From: Erinaceus europaeus
Lineage: Eukaryota; Chordata; Mammalia; Eulipotyphla; Erinaceidae
Length of the DNA: 64,000 nucleotides
Reading direction: 5' to 3'
Assembly: GCF_950295315.1 (NCBI RefSeq)
Contig: NC_080175.1
Span: 63,451,353-63,515,352 of the forward strand
The position numbers and the translations under genes were made by a program. Numbering within the stretch: the first letter of the stretch is position 1; each line of letters starts with the position of its first letter. The notes beneath the pieces are model-generated. The model had not been told where the DNA came from, did no database searches, and saw only the letters and a program-made list of their open reading frames with translations. Positions 34,887 through 44,601 of the stretch are shown piece by piece.

Positions 34887-37800
34887 TCAGCTTCTGTTGA
34901 TGAGTGGGATCATCCCATACTCATCTTTATCTTTCTGACTTAGCTCACTTAACATAATTCCTTCTAGCTCTGTCCAAGATGGGTCAGAGAAGGTGGGTTC
35001 ATTGTTCTTGATAGCTGCATAGTATTCCATTGTGTATATATACCACAGCTTTCTCAGCCACTCATCTGTTGTTGGGCACCTGGGTTGCTTCCAGGTTTTA
35101 GCTATATTGAATTGTGCTGCTATGAATATAGGAGTACACACCACTTTTTGGTTGGGTGTTATGGAGTCCTTGGGGTATAACCCCAGGAGAGGAATTATTG
35201 GGTCATATGGAAGGTCCATGTCTAGCCTTCTGAGAGTTTTCCAGACTGCTCTCCACAGAGGCTGTACCAATTTACATTCCCACCAGCAATGTAAAAGGGT
35301 TCCTCTGTCCCCACATCCTCTCCAGCATTTGTTGCTGCTGTCCTTTTTGATGTATGCCATTCTTACAGGAGTGAGGTGGTATCTTAGTGTTGTATTGATT
35401 TGAATTTCTCTGATAATCAGTGACCTAGAGCAGTTTTTCATATGTTTCTTAGCCTTTTGGATCTCCTCTGTGGTGAATGTTTTGTTCATTTCCTCTGCCC
35501 ATTTTTGGATGGGGTCATTTGCTTTTTTGGTGCTAAGTTTGCTGAGCTCTTTATATATTTTGGTGATTAGTTTCTTGTCTGATGTCTGGCATGCGAAGAT
35601 TTTCTCCCATTCTGTGAGGGTTCTCTCTGTTTGTTTAATAGTTTCTTTGGATGTGCAGAAGCTTTTCAATTTGATGTAGTCCCATTGGTTTGTTTCTGCT
35701 TTGGTCTTCCTTGCAATTGGGTTTGATTCATCAAAGATGTCCTTGAGGTGTATGTGGGAAAGTGTTTTACCAATGTTTTCCTCTAAGTATTTGATTGTTT
35801 CTGGTCTGACATCTAGGTCTTTGATCCATTTGGAGTTGATTTTTGTTTCTGGTGAGATAAAGTGGTTCAATTTCATTCTTCTGCATGTTTCAACCCAGTT
35901 TTCCCAGCACCATTTATTGAAGAGAGCCTCCTTTTCCCATTTAATCCTTTGGGACCCCTTATCAACGATTAGATGCCCATAGGTGTTGGGATTTACTTCT
36001 GGGCTTTCAATTCTGTTCCACTGATCTGTATGCCTATTTTTGTTCCAGTACCATGCTGTTTTGATGATGATGGCTTTATAATATAGTTTAAGGTCTGGGA
36101 GTGTGATGCCTCTATTTCTGTTTCTTTTCCTTAAGATGGTTTTGGCAATTCTAGGTGTTTTCAGGTTCCAGATAAATGATTGTAGTGTTTGTTCTATTCT
36201 CTTAAAGAAGTCTGGTGGAACTTTGATGGGTATTGCATTAAATTTGTATATGGCTCTGGGGAGAATATTCATTTTGATGATATTTATTCTTCCAATCCAT
36301 GAGCATGGGATATCTTTCCATTTCTTGGTATCAGTTTCTATCTCCTTGAGTAGCAACTCATAGTTTTCAGTATACAAGTCTTTCACTTCTTTGGTCAACT
36401 TTATTCCTAGGTATTTGATTGATTTTGCTGAAACAGTAAATGGGAGTGATTTCTGGATGTCTTCTTCTTCAGATTTAGTGTTTGCATAAAGAAATGCCAC
36501 TGATTTTTGTACATTGATTTTGTAGCCTGATACCTTGCTATATTGCCTAACAACTTCCAGTAATTTTCTACTGGATTCTTTAGGTCTTTCTATGTATACT
36601 ATCATATCATCTGCAAATAGTGAGAGCTTGACTTCTTCCCTTCCAATCTGTATCCCTTTGATTTCTTTCTCTTGCCTGATTGCTATGACAAGAACTTCCA
36701 ATACTATGTTGAAGAGTAACGGTGACAGTGGACAGCCCTGTCTAGTCCCCGATCTGAGGGGGAATGCTTTCAGCTTCTCTCCATTGAGTATGATGTTGGC
36801 TGTAGGTTTGCTATATATAGACTCCAATATCTTGAGGAATTTCCCATCTATTCCAATTTTCTGTAGAGTTTTGAGCATGAATGGGTGTTGGATTTTGTCA
36901 AAGGCTTTCTCTGCATCTATTGAGATAATCATGTGGTTTTTGGCTTTGCTTTTATTGATGTGATGAATGACATTGATTGATTTACGGATGTTGAACCAGC
37001 CTTGCATTCCTGGGATGAATCCCACTTGGTCATGATGAACAATCTTTTTGATGTGTTGCTGTATCCGGTTGGCCAAGATCTTATTTAATATTTTGGCATC
37101 TATGTTCATCAGAGATATTGGTCTGTAGTTTTCCTTTTTTGTTCTGTCCCTATCAGCTTTTGGTATCAGGGTGATGTTGGCTTCATAAAAGGTGGAAGGG
37201 AGTATTCCTGTTTCTTCAATCTTATGGAATAGCTTAAGAAGTATGGGTATTAACTGTTTCCTGAAAGTTTTGTAGAATTCATTTGTGAAGCCATCTGGTC
37301 CAGGACTTTTGTTGTTGGGGAGATTCTTAATAACGGTTTCAATTTCTTTGTCTGTGATTGGTGCATTTAGATTTTGTAGTTCTTCTTGGTTCAGTTTTGG
37401 AAGTGCATAGGTTTCTAGGAATTGTTCCATTTCTTCCAGATTCTCTAGCTTGGTGGCATATAGTTATTTATAGAAGTTTCGCAGAATTCTCTGGATTTCT
37501 GTGGTGTCAGTTGTGATATCTCCTGCATCGTTTACAATTCTATTAATTTGAGTCTTCTCTCTTTTTTGTTTGGTGAGTCTGGCTAGGGGTTTGTCAATTT
37601 TGTTTAATCTTTCAAAGAACCAACATTTGGCTTCATTGATCTTTTGTATGGTTTTTTATTTTCGATGTTGTTTATTTCTGCTCTAACTTTAGTGATCTCT
37701 GTCCTTCTGGTTGCTTTAGGGTTCCTTTGTTCCTCTTCCTCTAAGTCCTTGAGGTGTGTAGTAAGGTCGTTCATTTGGGCTTCTTCTTGGTGTTTAATAT

Positions 37801-38709
37801 GTGATTGTATGGCTATAAGTTTCCCTCTCAGTACTGCTTTCGCTGTGTCCCAAATATTTTGATAGGTTGTGTCTTCATTTTCATTAGTTTCCAGGAACAT
37901 TTGAATTTCCTGTTTGAGTGAGTCTCTGACCCAGTGGTTCTTAAGGAGCATGTTGTTTAGTTTCCAAATTCTATGTCTTTTAATAATTTTCCGTTTGTTG
38001 TTAAAAGTTAGTTTTACTCCACTGTGGTCTGAGAAGATACTTGGGATGATTTCAATGCTCTTGAATTTATTGATGCTGTCTTTGTGGCCTAACATGTGGT
38101 CTATCCTTGAGTATGTGTTATGTGGATTTGAAAAGAAGGTGTATTCCAGTTTTTTGGGGTGGAGGAGTCTGAAAATGTCCAAGAGGTCTAGTCTGTCAAT
38201 CTCTTCATTCAATTCTCTTGTATCTTTATTGGTTCTCTGCTTTGTTGATCTGTCTAAGTGTGAGAGTGGGGTATTGAAGTCTCCCACTATTATTGTATTA
38301 CTATTGATGTATTTTTGAAATTCTTTCAGTAGGTGTTTAATGTATTTAGATGGTCCCTCGTTGGGTGCATAGATGTTAATAATTGTTAAGTCTTCTTGGC
38401 TGATTGATCCTCTAATCATTATGTAATGTCCTTGCCTATCTTTTATTACTTTATTTAATTTAAAATCTATCGTGTCTGAGATGAGAATGGCTCTTCCTGC
38501 CCTTTTTTGTGGACCGTTAGCCTGTATGATAGTTTTCCATCCTTTCACTTTAAGTCTGTGTTTATCTTGTTGTGACAGATGGGATTCTTGCAAGCAGCAT
38601 ATGGTTGGGTTATGTTTTCTGATCCATCCCCCACCCTGTGCCTTTTGATGGGTGAGTTTAAGCCATTGACATTTATTGATATTATGGATTTAATGTATTG
38701 TAGTGCCAT
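34887..38709 (-). pseudogene. L1 ORF2 (endonuclease-reverse transcriptase), three lesions
   Basis: ORF2p nicks target DNA and reverse-transcribes L1 RNA. The start appears to be the ATG at 38,709-38,707, followed by an INVNGLNSP segment. A 1-nt loss near 38,630 shifts the frame. The APE-type endonuclease then reads open to 37,604 (LQESHL, IVGDFN, YSRIDHMLGH, SDHSGV). A second 1-nt loss in an A-run (37,652-37,657) and an in-frame TAA (37,464-37,466) follow. The remaining 847 codons (37,430-34,887) are fully open. They hold the RT core with [19 protein letters not shown] and FADDM at about residue 270, and a C-terminal C..C...H..C cluster ([19 protein letters not shown]). The frame ends in INRS. 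The pattern is that of a copy killed recently. Confidence 0.95.
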
Positions 38710-38769
38710 TGTTCTAAAAAAGGATTTGTTTACTCTGATATATTACAAGTATTATAGTGATGTTCTTGT

Positions 38770-39684
38770 TTATAAGAGGTCTTTTAGTACCTCTTTCAGG
38801 GCCGGCTTGGTGATAGTTGCCTCCTTTAACTGTTGTTTGTCTAAGAAGGTTTTGATCCCTCCATCTAGCTTGAATGAAAGTCTAGCAGGATATATTATCC
38901 TTGGTTGAAACCCTTTTTCATTCAGGGCTCGATAGATATCTTGCCACTCCCTTCTGGCTTTTAGAGTTTGAGTTGAGAAATCTGCAGAAAGTCTTATGGG
39001 TTTTCCCCTGTATGTGACTTTTTGTTTCTCTCTTGCAGCCTTTAGGATCCTTTCTTTATCCTTACTTCTTCTCATTGTGACTATGATGTGTCTTGGTGTT
39101 TTCAGGTCTGGGTTGATTCTGTTTGGTACTCTCTGGGCCTCTTGCACCTTGATATCCTTTCTGTTATTCAGGTCTGGGAAATTTTCTTGTATTATTTCCT
39201 CTAGAATGTTTGCTTCCCCTTCCTCTCTTTCTTCCTCTGGCAGGCCAATTATACGAATGTTACTTCTTTTGAGATCATCCCATATGTCTCTGTTGTTGTT
39301 TTCAGTGTCTCTCAATCTCTTTTTAAGCTCTTTCACCTCTTTCTTCGTTTTCTCTAACTCATCCTCTGTCTGACTAATTCTGTTTTCTGCTTCTGTTAGT
39401 CTGCTTTCCCTTGCCTCAGCTTCTTTCTTCATTACAGCTATTTCAGCTTTCAGTTCTCTAATTGTCTCAAGATAATCAGTATTTTCCTTGGGGGTCTCAA
39501 CTGTTGTTTCCCTAATACTGCCATTCCTTTCCTCCAATGTTGTTTTCATTTCTGTGATTAATAAGTTTATTATTGCTTGCATACTTTTCTTATCTATGGT
39601 TACTTCTGACTGATTTATATTTTCTTCTGGGCTCTTGTCTTCATTCATTGGGGTAGCAGTTTTATTTGTTTTTAATCTACCCAT
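38770..39684 (-). CDS. L1 ORF1 protein (intact, 304 aa)
   Basis: ORF1p is the RNA-binding nucleic-acid chaperone that trimerises and packages L1 RNA into a cytoplasmic ribonucleoprotein. The frame is open from MGRLKTNK to KDLL. Residues about 50-135 are charged and heptad-like (EIAVMKKEAEARESRL, TEDELEKTKKEVKEL), forming the coiled coil. The RRM core starts near residue 145 with RSNIRIIGLPEEE. The C-terminal domain includes MRRSKDKERILKAAREK and ends with the RREWQDIYRALNEKGFQPR region. The length is somewhat shorter than the human protein, mainly in the coiled-coil part. It is followed after about 60 bp by the ORF2 start on the same transcript. Translation presumably starts at the first AUG after the 5'UTR. 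Nothing in the frame looks broken. Confidence 0.95.
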   Translation of the reverse strand: MGRLKTNKTATPMNEDKSPEENINQSEVTIDKKSMQAIINLLITEMKTTLEERNGSIRETTVETPKENTDYLETIRELKAEIAVMKKEAEARESRLTEAENRISQTEDELEKTKKEVKELKKRLRDTENNNRDIWDDLKRSNIRIIGLPEEEREEGEANILEEIIQENFPDLNNRKDIKVQEAQRVPNRINPDLKTPRHIIVTMRRSKDKERILKAAREKQKVTYRGKPIRLSADFSTQTLKARREWQDIYRALNEKGFQPRIIYPARLSFKLDGGIKTFLDKQQLKEATITKPALKEVLKDLL

Positions 39685-41000
39685 TTTTTTTTTGTTTATG
39701 TGTTTCTCTCTTTTTTTTTTTTAATGCTCTGTTGTTCCTCAGTTGTTGTGTTTTGAGCACAAGTAACACTGTACTAAATACCTTTATGACAATTGCACTC
39801 ACCAACCTCCGGAATTACAGTAGCAACTGAAGTAAGTATTGAAGGAGTTTAATCGTTACCAGTTAGCCAAACAATTTCTCCAGTCCGTGAAAAAATAGTA
39901 ACCAAATCCCAGTGAAGAAAGAGAAAAGAAAGAGAGGATAGCAAGAATAGACAGTTATGCAAATCTACTATCCAGTGTATATTCTAGGGGTAACAAGAGT
40001 GTAAAGGGAACTAGAGCAGAGATACACACATAGAGAGTCCACTCTGGGTCAGATTTCTTCCCCAAAGTAATTCACAAATTCAGAAAGGCAAAGAAGAAAG
40101 AAGTGTATGACAAGATAAAAAAAAAATAAAAAATAAAAAAAAGAGATAGAGAGAGATAAGAGAGAGGAAAGGGAGAAGATAAGAAGAAGGGTTGTAATTA
40201 AAGGGCAGTGCGAGGAACTTCCCAAATGTGTATCAGTGAGTTTAAAAAAAAAAAAACCCTGTTTGGTGGTATGGGGTATCCTGCTAGTAGCTGGTCCCAG
40301 GCACTGCTTATGGGGGGGGGGGGGGCGGCGGGAAGGATGTATGCTTGAAAATTAAAAGGAAGAAAAAAGAATTTTTTTCCCCTATTCTAATTCTTAACCC
40401 AAATTAAGTTATAGACACCTCCTTGGTATGACCGCTATGGCCCCTTATTGGCTGGCCTGCTAAAGGCAGAAAATCCTATTGTTTACACGAGATGTGTCAG
40501 GAGCTCAAAGGCTAGCTGCTTCTCCATCCGCCATCTTCTGGGAAACCCCCCCCTCCAGACTTTTTTAAAGGATTTCTCAAAAATGAAAACTAGCTCCTAA
40601 TCCTTTGATCCAATGAGAGCTATACTCAAGAAGTCTTTGGATCTGCTCTCAGGGTCGTGGTGGACCCTGGATTCTCCCAAGAGGAAGCCCCCGAGCTATA
40701 GTGCTCTCTCCGGGTCCTCTGCCCGCCGCGCTCTGCAACCGGCGGAGGAGCCGCCTTCCTGGGCAGGCGGAGGACAATGCCCGGCGCACTCGCCTTGCCC
40801 GGCGCCCTGGGAATTCTGGAGCCCCGCTAGTCCGTGTCACCTTTACTCTAATTCTTAACCCAAATTAAACTGTAATCACTTCTTTGGTGCCCCCCCTTAT
40901 TGACTGGCCTGCTAAAGGCAGAAAATCCTACCGTTGCCAACGATGCGGTCAGAGCGCTCGCTGTCAGAGACTTCTCAGGCCGCCATCTTCCTCTCCCTCC
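39685..41000 (-). promoter_or_regulatory. L1 5'UTR with duplicated YY1-type promoter unit
   Basis: The L1 internal promoter drives RNA polymerase II transcription from its own first base. Two related units are visible on plus. One is about 40,380-40,556 and the other 40,846-41,000. Both contain 'ctaattcttaacccaaatta', 'ggcctgctaaaggcagaaaa' and 'ccgccatctt' (minus: aagatggcgg, the YY1 site typical of L1 5' ends; 40,528-40,537 and 40,979-40,988). The spacer at 40,600-40,840 is CpG-rich. The distal unit supplies the 5' terminus. Confidence 0.85.
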
Positions 41001-41155
41001 GAAATGTTTTTTATTTAATATTTTATTTTTGAGAGATAAACATCAGAGCCCTTGAAATGTTTTTGATGCTCTTTTTTTCCCTAGTTCATTTTATTTATTA
41101 ATCCTCTGTACAGAATTTTTTCTTTTTATTTTCCTTCCTTTCTTCCTTTCTCTCC

Positions 41156-41185
<30 letters not shown>

Positions 41186-41186
<1 letters not shown>

Positions 41187-41352
41187 TTGCCTCTGAGATT
41201 ATTGCTGGGGCTCAGTGCCTGCACTACAAATCCACTACTCCTAGAGGCAATTTTTCCCCATTTTGTTGCCCTTGTTGTCCTTATTGTCATTGTTGCCATT
41301 GATGTTGTTGGATAGGACAGACAGAAATCAAGAGAGGAAGGGAAGACAGAGT
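41186..41352 (-). mobile_element. ERI-type SINE, 5'-truncated
   Basis: The 3' module 'gcctctgagattattgctgg' and the (GTT)-rich part are followed by 'ggataggacagacagaaatc' on plus. The core and head are missing. A (TTTC)n run at 41,136-41,186 is its expanded tail. Confidence 0.8.
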
Positions 41353-41983
41353 GAATTCCAATATGTCTATATAATATGCCACCAAGAGACTACTGTGTTT
41401 GAGGGCATATTCACTAATAAAGGAATGAATACAGTCTCTACAAACTAAAACATGATGATAACATTTTTTTTTCCATTTCAATGTTGAGCATAACCCAGAA
41501 AGGAAAACTGTGCATGATTTTATTGACCCCTTCCCTATGCATATTGTTTCAAATCTGCAAAAATATATGATATGCATGATTTTTGTTGGAGGGTAAATTG
41601 GAATGCAAACTTTCATTTTCCAATAAGTAATTTATAAGAGTGCTATTTTTAAGAAACTGTTTTTTTTTTTTAGAATCAATGTGGTTTTGGAGTGCATTTG
41701 ATTAGCAGAAACCATTGCTCAAGCATGAGCTGTTGATTTTTCTGTAGGTAGAGTCATTATTCTGTCTTTAAATTCTCACACAGATCCATTTTATTTCACC
41801 TATTCTTTAAAAACTCATGGGTTAAACAAAACATGTAAAGAAATGTCTTCTCTAATGTCATTCCCTGAGTTACATTATAATAATATCCTCAGAAGAAAGC
41901 AGTTTGCTTACCAAACCATGAAAACTGCTTCTCAGCTAGAAATACAAATGTTCTCCTTGATTGGCTTTTAATGAAGATAGATA
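41353..41983. other. Intergenic AT-rich DNA
   Basis: Nothing recognised between the SINE and the LTR element. Confidence 0.5.
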
Positions 41984-41988
41984 TATAC

Positions 41989-42481
41989 TGTCGTATGCTT
42001 TACATTGGTTTGTTCTAGCCCTCCCCCGTCAAGAGAATTGGATGAGTCCTGTTAATTTCGCGGGCCTGCTTGGCCCCGCCCCAAGGAACCCCGAGAGGGT
42101 TCCTGAGTCAGAGAGTTCCTGAGTTCCATAGTTTGAGAGTGCCAGAGTTCCTGAGTTCGAGAGTTTCAGGGTTACAGAGTAAGAGAGAGTTCCAGTGTGC
42201 CAGAGTTTCAGAGGACTCTCAAGTAAGAGAGTTCCAGAGTTCCAGAGTTAGAGAGTTCCAGAGTTCGAGAGTTCGGGAGTTCGAGAGTAAGAGAGGGTGC
42301 TTGTGCCGCCGCAAAGAGACAGCAGAGTTCTGTTTGGTGATTAGTTTGTCTTAGTTTATAAATCGTTGGTCCTAAATAAAGAAATACAGCTTCCCTGCCC
42401 AGTCGTTGTCTCTGCGTCTCTGTTACCCGCCCGTGAAGCAAGCCAGCACGGCCGGCAAGAGCCTCCGAAATTTTAACAACA
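41989..42481 (+). repeat. 5' LTR of the non-autonomous element
   Basis: 493 bp, starting tgtcgtatgc and ending aacaaca. Positions 42,100-42,295 are packed with degenerate 'gagttc(c/g)a' type short repeats. A TATA-like 'tttataaat' lies at about 42,355 and the poly(A) signal AATAAA at 42,375-42,380. The close spacing of the two implies a short R region, as in IAP-type elements. U5 ends with the segment 'tgttacccgcccgtgaagca'. Confidence 0.93.
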
Positions 42482-42483
42482 AA

Positions 42484-42500
42484 TGGCGCCCACGTGGACC
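42484..42500 (+). other. Primer-binding site, tRNA-Lys type
   Basis: 'tggcgcccacgtggacc' starts two bases after the LTR. It resembles the binding site for the 3' end of tRNA-Lys used by class II (betaretrovirus-like) elements, with a one-base gap and a few mismatches downstream. Confidence 0.8.
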
Positions 42501-42551
42501 TGACCTGCGCATCTCTCAGATAAGTAAAGACAATTTGGCTACCTATCCACT

Positions 42552-43469
42552 ATGGCCTTCTCTTCTGCTTGTGAAGAGATCTCCAAAGGCCTCTGCTCTT
42601 TCTTCACGAGACTGTTTTGCTGTTTCTGGAACATTTATCTCTGGACCACTCTGTGGTTTCCACTCGCTCTAGTGAACTCAGAACAGCCAGTGGGAAGAGC
42701 CAGCGGGCGGGAGGCGAGGCACAGAGCTGCCGTTTCCACCTGGTTAAACAGCCAGCCAGCCGGCTGCGCCCAGACAACCCCACGCACTGCGCCCGCAGCC
42801 CCGCAGCCCCACAGCCCGCAAGAGACTGACGCCAGCCCGCAGGAGCCCGACGCCAGCACGCAGGAGCCCAATGCCAACACGCTGGAGCCCGAAGCCAACA
42901 CGCTAGAGCCCGATACCAACACGCTAGAGCCCGATGCCAACATGCTAGAGACCGAGGCCAGCCCACAGGAGCCGGCTCTCCACTGCATGGTGCAGGGCAC
43001 TGGACGCGTGATCCCTCCACACTGCTCGGCCACTGCGTACAGGGCAGCAGACATGGCAGGGCCATGGGGCAGGGCCGCGGCGGCCCATCATGGCCGCCAC
43101 CCCTGGGCACCTAGGCTCACGCCTTCTACAAAGATGGCCTGCCTGCCCTCTTTCTATGAATTCTGGAACCATCCCGGGCCTCCCGGACCCCCGGGCTCCC
43201 TGCCGAAACTGGGCACACGAGATCTCCAGCTGCCGGTCGGGTCTGAAGACAGACAAGCTGGAGTACGCAGAGACTTGTGCAGAGATCGCAACCTGCAATT
43301 CCTAGAAGTGGAGCTGCGCGGGAAGCCACCTCCAGATGGTGAACCCCACCCCCAACAACTAAGACAGTACAGATTTAAATTCGTGTTTAAAATGACATGT
43401 CTTCGTAACAAAGGTTTCTCTCCTTGTGTATTAATGACCATGTTTATGTGTATGTTTAAAGTTTGGTAA
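42552..43469 (+). CDS. Unknown 305-aa ORF inside the LTR element
   Basis: I do not recognise this product. The ATG at 42,552 lies about 50 bp after the primer-binding site in a fair context (ccactatgg) and is the first long-frame start on the transcript. Residues 1-40 are Cys- and aromatic-rich and hydrophobic (LCSFFTRLFCCFWNIYLWTTLW), like a signal or membrane anchor. Residues 91-139 are seven heptapeptides of the EPDANTL type. Residues about 180-235 are Pro/Gly-rich (HPGPPGPPGSLP), and the tail is basic then hydrophobic. There is no zinc knuckle, protease, RT or envelope motif. The frame occupies the gag position and is much more GC-rich than its flanks. It may be a captured or composite sequence, or chance. 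That it codes for protein is inference. Confidence 0.45.
   Translation: MAFSSACEEISKGLCSFFTRLFCCFWNIYLWTTLWFPLALVNSEQPVGRASGREARHRAAVSTWLNSQPAGCAQTTPRTAPAAPQPHSPQETDASPQEPDASTQEPNANTLEPEANTLEPDTNTLEPDANMLETEASPQEPALHCMVQGTGRVIPPHCSATAYRAADMAGPWGRAAAAHHGRHPWAPRLTPSTKMACLPSFYEFWNHPGPPGPPGSLPKLGTRDLQLPVGSEDRQAGVRRDLCRDRNLQFLEVELRGKPPPDGEPHPQQLRQYRFKFVFKMTCLRNKGFSPCVLMTMFMCMFKVW
42822..42968 (+). repeat. Seven 21-bp tandem repeats inside the ORF
   Basis: Units of 21 bp encode the heptads ETDASPQ, EPDASTQ, EPNANTL, EPEANTL, EPDTNTL, EPDANML and ETEASPQ. The period is a multiple of three and the units are in frame. The outer units (DASPQ type) differ from the inner ones (NANTL type), which suggests expansion from the middle. 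Confidence 0.92.
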
Positions 43470-43616
43470 ACAGTAGCTTTAAGGCTAAATTCTTGCTAGT
43501 CAAAGTTAAATGAAAAAGGTTTTCAATGTAATTCTCATAAAGATAAAATTAACTTACATTTAAAGTCTAAGGTAAAAATTAGTTAACAATCAATATATTT
43601 TAACTAAGTTGGTCTA

Positions 43617-43860
43617 AACAAAAGGTTAAATAGACTTGTTGATATGTAAAACACTACCTTCTCTATTAGAAATGGTAGATCGCACAATGGCTATGCTAAT
43701 TATTCTCGTGCCTGAGGTTTCCTCTCCGGCCCACACCTAGGGTGTGTCTCCATCTTGAATGGGTGTAACAAAAGGTTAAAAGACGTTGTTGATATGTAAA
43801 AGTCTCAAATTCCTTCTCTAGTAGAAACTTTGGACCGTGCAGTAGATATGCTAATAACAA
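43617..43860 (+). repeat. Imperfect direct duplication upstream of the 3' LTR
   Basis: Two related segments of about 85-90 bp lie at 43,617-43,705 and 43,767-43,856. Both share 'aacaaaaggttaaa', 'ttgttgatatgtaaaa', 'cttctct' and 'atatgctaat'. They lie in the untranslated part, about 240 bp before the polypurine tract. Confidence 0.8.
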
Positions 43861-44079
43861 GTTTTGTTTCATAGTAAGTAAGTTGCAGCCAGCTGCCTGT
43901 GGAACTCTAGGCTGTTCCCCGCCCCCATGCAATTGCCCATCGAGGCAAGTAGCCCCCCAAAGGCAAGAAATGTTTTTTTTTCAGATATGGCCCCCTCAGG
44001 CCTTCCCTTGACAACATGCTGGTTTTTGTTATATATGTTTCTGTTCACCCCACACCCTTGATACTATAGTCATTTAGTT

Positions 44080-44096
44080 AAAAAGAAAAGGGGGAA
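44080..44096 (+). other. Polypurine tract
   Basis: 'aaaaagaaaagggggaa' lies immediately before the 3' LTR and would prime plus-strand DNA synthesis. Confidence 0.85.
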
Positions 44097-44097
44097 T

Positions 44098-44596
44098 TGT
44101 CGTTTGCTTTACATTGGTTTGTTCTAGCCCTCCCCCGCCAAGAGAATTGGATGAGTCCTGTTAATTTCGCGGGCCTGCTTGGCCCCGCCCCAAGGAACCC
44201 CGAGAGGGTTCCTGAGTCAGAGAGTTCCTGAGTTCCATAGTTTGAGAGTGCCAGAGTTCCTGAGTTCCTGAGTTCGAGAGTTTCAGGGTTACAGAGTAAG
44301 AGAGAGTTCCAGTGTGCCAGAGTTTCAGAGGACTCTCAAGTAAGAGAGTTCCAGAGTTCCAGAGTTAGAGAGTTCCAGAGTTCGAGAGTTCGGGAGTTCG
44401 AGAGTAAGAGAGGGTGCTTGTGCCGCCGCAAAGAGACAGCAGAGTTCTGTTTGGTGATTAGTTTGTCTTAGTTTATAAATCGTTGGTCCTAAATAAAGAA
44501 ATACAGCTTCCCTGCCCAGCCGTTGTCTCTGCGTCTCTGTTACCCGCCCGTGAAGCAAGCCAGCCCGGCAAGAGTCTTCCAAAAATTTTAACAACA
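44098..44596 (+). repeat. 3' LTR of the non-autonomous element
   Basis: 499 bp and nearly identical to the 5' LTR. It differs by one extra 'ctgagttc'-type unit, a short gap near the U5 end and a few substitutions. AATAAA is at 44,492-44,497. Confidence 0.93.
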
Positions 44597-44601
44597 TATA
44601 C

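Larger units (their letters stand above)
33527..41012 (-). mobile_element. Full-length L1 retrotransposon with 12-bp TSD
   Basis: The minus-strand LINE-1 body spans about 33,539-41,000 (7.46 kb) between copies of 'gaaatgtttttt' (33,527-33,538 and 41,001-41,012). The order on the minus strand is as follows. A CpG-rich 5'UTR with a YY1-type 'aagatggcggc' start comes first (41,000-39,685). Then come ORF1 (39,684-38,770), ORF2 (38,709-34,887), a 1.35-kb 3'UTR with a G-rich tract, and poly(A). ORF1 is open. ORF2 has two 1-nt deletions and one stop. L1 moves by target-primed reverse transcription in cis. This copy is young but cannot make full-length ORF2 protein as it stands. Confidence 0.96.
41984..44601 (+). 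mobile_element. Complete non-autonomous class II-like LTR element
   Basis: Two nearly identical LTRs (41,989-42,481 and 44,098-44,596, TG...CA) flank a 1.6-kb interior. The flanking repeat 'tatac' (41,984-41,988; 44,597-44,601) is the TSD. A Lys-type primer-binding site follows the 5' LTR and a polypurine tract precedes the 3' LTR. The interior has no recognisable gag, pro, pol or env. It holds one 305-codon frame, then an AT-rich part with an imperfect duplication. The LTRs differ at only a handful of sites and by one small repeat-unit indel, so the insertion is recent. It must have been mobilised by an autonomous relative. Confidence 0.93.

Noticed and set aside
35032..36963. Several plus-strand frames (up to 142 codons) opposite L1 ORF2
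   Set aside because: They are antisense shadows of the 847-codon L1 RT frame. The same frames recur at 63,367-63,992 opposite another L1.
40600..40860. CpG-rich patch as a host CpG-island promoter with 63-81 codon frames
   Set aside because: It lies inside the L1 5'UTR between two L1 promoter units and within the L1 TSDs, so it belongs to the L1.
42822..42968. Regular 21-bp repeats considered as a CRISPR array
   Set aside because: Units are contiguous without unique spacers, in frame, and inside a eukaryotic LTR element.
42604..43441. Minus-strand and alternate-frame ORFs (up to 168 codons) over the 42.5-43.5 kb GC-rich part
   Set aside because: They overlap the sense 305-codon frame and arise from high GC and few stop codons. 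None has motifs. The sense frame is preferred because it follows the primer-binding site and has in-frame repeats.
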